Source of the DNA: Gammaproteobacteria bacterium
GTDB lineage: Bacteria > Pseudomonadota > Gammaproteobacteria > Eutrophobiales > Eutrophobiaceae
Direction: 5' to 3'
DNA: 7,459 nt
Assembly: GCA_003645215.1 (NCBI GenBank)
Contig: QNEM01000094.1
Span: 1-7,459, forward strand
Shown here: piece after piece, positions 6,203-7,459 of the stretch
Position numbering within the stretch: position 1 is the first letter of the stretch
How the letters are laid out: every line of letters starts with the position of its first letter
Program-made: the position numbers and the translations under genes
The notes under the pieces: model-generated
What the model was told of the DNA's origin: nothing
Databases searched by the model: none
The model's input: the letters and a program-made list of their open reading frames with translations, nothing else

Positions 6203-6233
6203 ATATAAAGACAGGCCTGTTCATTAATTTCAA
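6203..6233 (-). promoter_or_regulatory. Candidate promoter with internal palindrome for the TMTC-like gene
   Basis: Read on the minus strand, TTGAAA (6233-6228) is followed after 19 bases by TTATAT (6208-6203). The spacer contains the perfect 10-base palindrome ACAGGCCTGT (6211-6220). A second inverted repeat TGTCT/AGACA (6198-6202 and 6209-6213) overlaps the -10 region. A dyad inside an over-long spacer is the layout used by MerR-type activators, but the -10 is poor and this is a suggestion only. Confidence 0.33.
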
Positions 6234-6364
6234 AATAATCGACGTTACATTCTCTTTACCTGTTGCCTGAATTGATATTGAAGTACATTTATGCCATATG
6301 AACACTGAAAATACAACGGGCCGACAATCCAAGCAAAAGCTATAAACATTTAACGCACCAGAAT

Positions 6365-6480
6365 TAGGCGCATCTAGGCGAAGACGCCAAGAGAAGTCCA
6401 GAAAATCACAAAGGGTAAACCTTTTGCCATAAAAACGGTTTTCTTGGCGTACTTTCTTTTCACCTTGCGTCATTGCGTTA
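6365..6480. repeat. Degenerate inverted-repeat element built on ACGCCAAGA
   Basis: The left arm contains GGCGAAGACGCCAAGAGAAG (6378-6397), and the right arm, read on the opposite strand, contains GACGCAAGGTG and ACGCCAAGAAAACC. The core ACGCCAAGA (6384-6392) pairs exactly with TCTTGGCGT (6442-6450). A smaller hairpin AAAGG/CCTTT (6410-6414 and 6420-6424) sits near the middle. Repeats of the ACGCMAAGA kind with opposed arms are common between genes in several proteobacterial groups (from memory, not searched). It carries no open reading frame of its own. Confidence 0.5.
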
Positions 6481-6507
6481 AAATATTTTTCTTTTTTTGA
6501 GTTTAAT

Positions 6508-6511
6508 GGAG
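6508..6511 (+). promoter_or_regulatory. Shine-Dalgarno of the peptidase gene
   Basis: GGAG within AATGGAGAA ends five bases before ATG 6517 and supports that start. Confidence 0.7.
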
Positions 6512-6516
6512 AATAC

Positions 6517-7459
6517 ATGCGTAAACTCACTCCAGACGAAGTTCGTTGGGATCTGACCCCATTTTATGCCGCATACGGGGATCAAAGCCTGCAAGATGAT
6601 CTAGTTGCAGCGAGTCTCGAGGCGAAACAGTTCCGAAAGTCATTCCACGGTCAGATCAATCGTCCTGATATTACAACCGCATACTTAAGCCAAGCCCTTC
6701 GTCAGTATGAGACACTGCAGCTAAATATCCTCAAGCCTTATCTCTACGCACAACTGCTTTTCTATGCAGACAGCAGTATCCCGGAACATGTCAGCCTGAT
6801 GGCCCAGGTTCGAGAAGCATGGCAGGTGATCCACGAAGAGACACTTTTCTTTGAGCTAGAACTCCTGGCGCTTGAAGAGGGAATCTATAGCTCTCTTTTG
6901 CTGGATGATCTTGTTGTGCCATATGCCCACTACCTGAGCACAGTCAGAGCCCATGCCCCATACACCCTGGGTGAATCAGTGGAGCAGGCACTCAAGCGCA
7001 AGGACCTCTCAGGGAAAGATGCTTTTGTCCAGTTGTTTGATGAGTTGACTGCTGGCCTCTCTTATAACTACCAGTTTCCAGGTGAGAAGGAAGAGCGTGA
7101 GGCAACAGGTGAAGAGCTATTGTCGCTGATTTACCATCCTGATCGCAGTGTGCGAGAAACGGCCTTTGCAACTTTTCTAGACAAGCACGCCGAACACTCA
7201 CTGGTGCTGACCAGTTGTTTCAACAATATCCTGCTTGATCATGGTAAGGAATCAGAGCTGCGAAACTATCCGGACTTGATGACTCCGACTCATCTGAGCA
7301 GTGAAACCGATCCGCAAATGGTGGAACAGTTGCTTGCTGTTACCGAGGAACACTATCCCCTGGCTCAGGAGTATTTTGAGCTGAAACGGCAAATACTCGG
7401 CCTTGATAAGTTGAAGAACACAGATCTTTACGCGCCGGTGACAAAAGAAACCCGTCAAT
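6517..7459 (+). CDS. pepF: Oligoendopeptidase F-like M3 metallopeptidase, N-terminal part
   Basis: The frame is open from ATG 6517 to the window end (314 codons plus one base) with no stop, so the gene is cut at its 3' side; full-length pepF/M3 family members are about 600 residues. The translation starts MRKLTPDEVRWDLTPFYAAY, the usual opening of this family (W.L..LY). It continues with family-like helical segments: LKPYLYAQLLFYADSSIPEH (about 73-92), ETLFFELELLALEE (about 108-121), the VPYAHYLSTVRAHAPYTLGE stretch (about 134-153) and FVQLFDELTAGLSYNY (about 170-185). These form the helical lid and oligopeptide-binding half of the fold. The HEXXH zinc motif would lie beyond the window, so catalytic competence cannot be judged. 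These are cytosolic enzymes that cut short peptides. No signal peptide is seen. It is divergent from the TMTC-like gene and probably unrelated to the adhesin. Confidence 0.88.
   Translation, partial: MRKLTPDEVRWDLTPFYAAYGDQSLQDDLVAASLEAKQFRKSFHGQINRPDITTAYLSQALRQYETLQLNILKPYLYAQLLFYADSSIPEHVSLMAQVREAWQVIHEETLFFELELLALEEGIYSSLLLDDLVVPYAHYLSTVRAHAPYTLGESVEQALKRKDLSGKDAFVQLFDELTAGLSYNYQFPGEKEEREATGEELLSLIYHPDRSVRETAFATFLDKHAEHSLVLTSCFNNILLDHGKESELRNYPDLMTPTHLSSETDPQMVEQLLAVTEEHYPLAQEYFELKRQILGLDKLKNTDLYAPVTKETRQ

Larger units (their letters stand above)
6234..6516. other. Divergent intergenic region before the peptidase gene
   Basis: Apart from the inverted-repeat element at 6365-6480 and the ribosome site of the peptidase gene, I see no gene here. 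The 109-residue minus-strand frame that covers most of it (6201-6530) shows no recognisable domain and runs across the start of the peptidase gene. A clear promoter for the peptidase is not visible; TAAAAT at 6479-6484 is a possible -10 without a good -35 partner. Confidence 0.5.

Noticed and set aside
6201..6530. Minus-strand frame (109 codons) between the divergent genes
   Set aside because: It overlaps the peptidase start and the inverted-repeat element, lacks a domain or ribosome site, and its translation looks like non-coding sequence.

Overview
The window reads as part of a bacterial chromosome from a Gram-negative organism. It encodes an outer-membrane trimeric autotransporter, a periplasmic SPOR-domain lipoprotein, a polytopic membrane protein with C-terminal TPRs, and the 5' part of a cytosolic M3-family oligopeptidase. 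Base composition is moderate. The TPR membrane protein and the style of the intergenic repeat remind me most of Desulfobacterota (Desulfuromonadales-like) or marine Gammaproteobacteria. This is an impression, not a proven assignment. I see no tRNA, rRNA, CRISPR array, transposase or phage gene.

Layout. Bases 1-529 are non-coding and hold small inverted and direct repeats, two sigma70-like promoter candidates and a good Shine-Dalgarno. Bases 530-3103 (+) encode an 857-residue trimeric autotransporter adhesin: signal peptide, long acidic repeat-rich passenger, short coiled coil and YadA-type anchor. A strong hairpin terminator follows (3141-3176). Bases 3224-4096 (+) encode a probable lipoprotein with a Cys-pair HdeA-like segment, a basic Lys/Thr/Gln linker and a C-terminal SPOR domain. 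Bases 4213-6174 (-) encode a 653-residue multispanning protein of the bacterial TMTC-like/GT-C type with about six TPRs, convergent with the lipoprotein gene. Bases 6175-6516 are a divergent intergenic region with a palindrome near the start of the TPR gene and a degenerate inverted-repeat element. From 6517 (+) a pepF/M3-family oligoendopeptidase begins and runs off the window before its zinc site.

How the genes may work together. The adhesin and the SPOR lipoprotein are adjacent and co-oriented. Other trimeric autotransporters are known to have dedicated periplasmic partners encoded next door, such as SadB for SadA and the peptidoglycan-binding TpgA for AtaA. The SPOR lipoprotein could be an analogous peptidoglycan tether or assembly helper, and the GT-C-like membrane protein could glycosylate the Thr/Asn-rich passenger. 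Both ideas are inference from gene order and domain content. The peptidase looks like an unrelated housekeeping gene.
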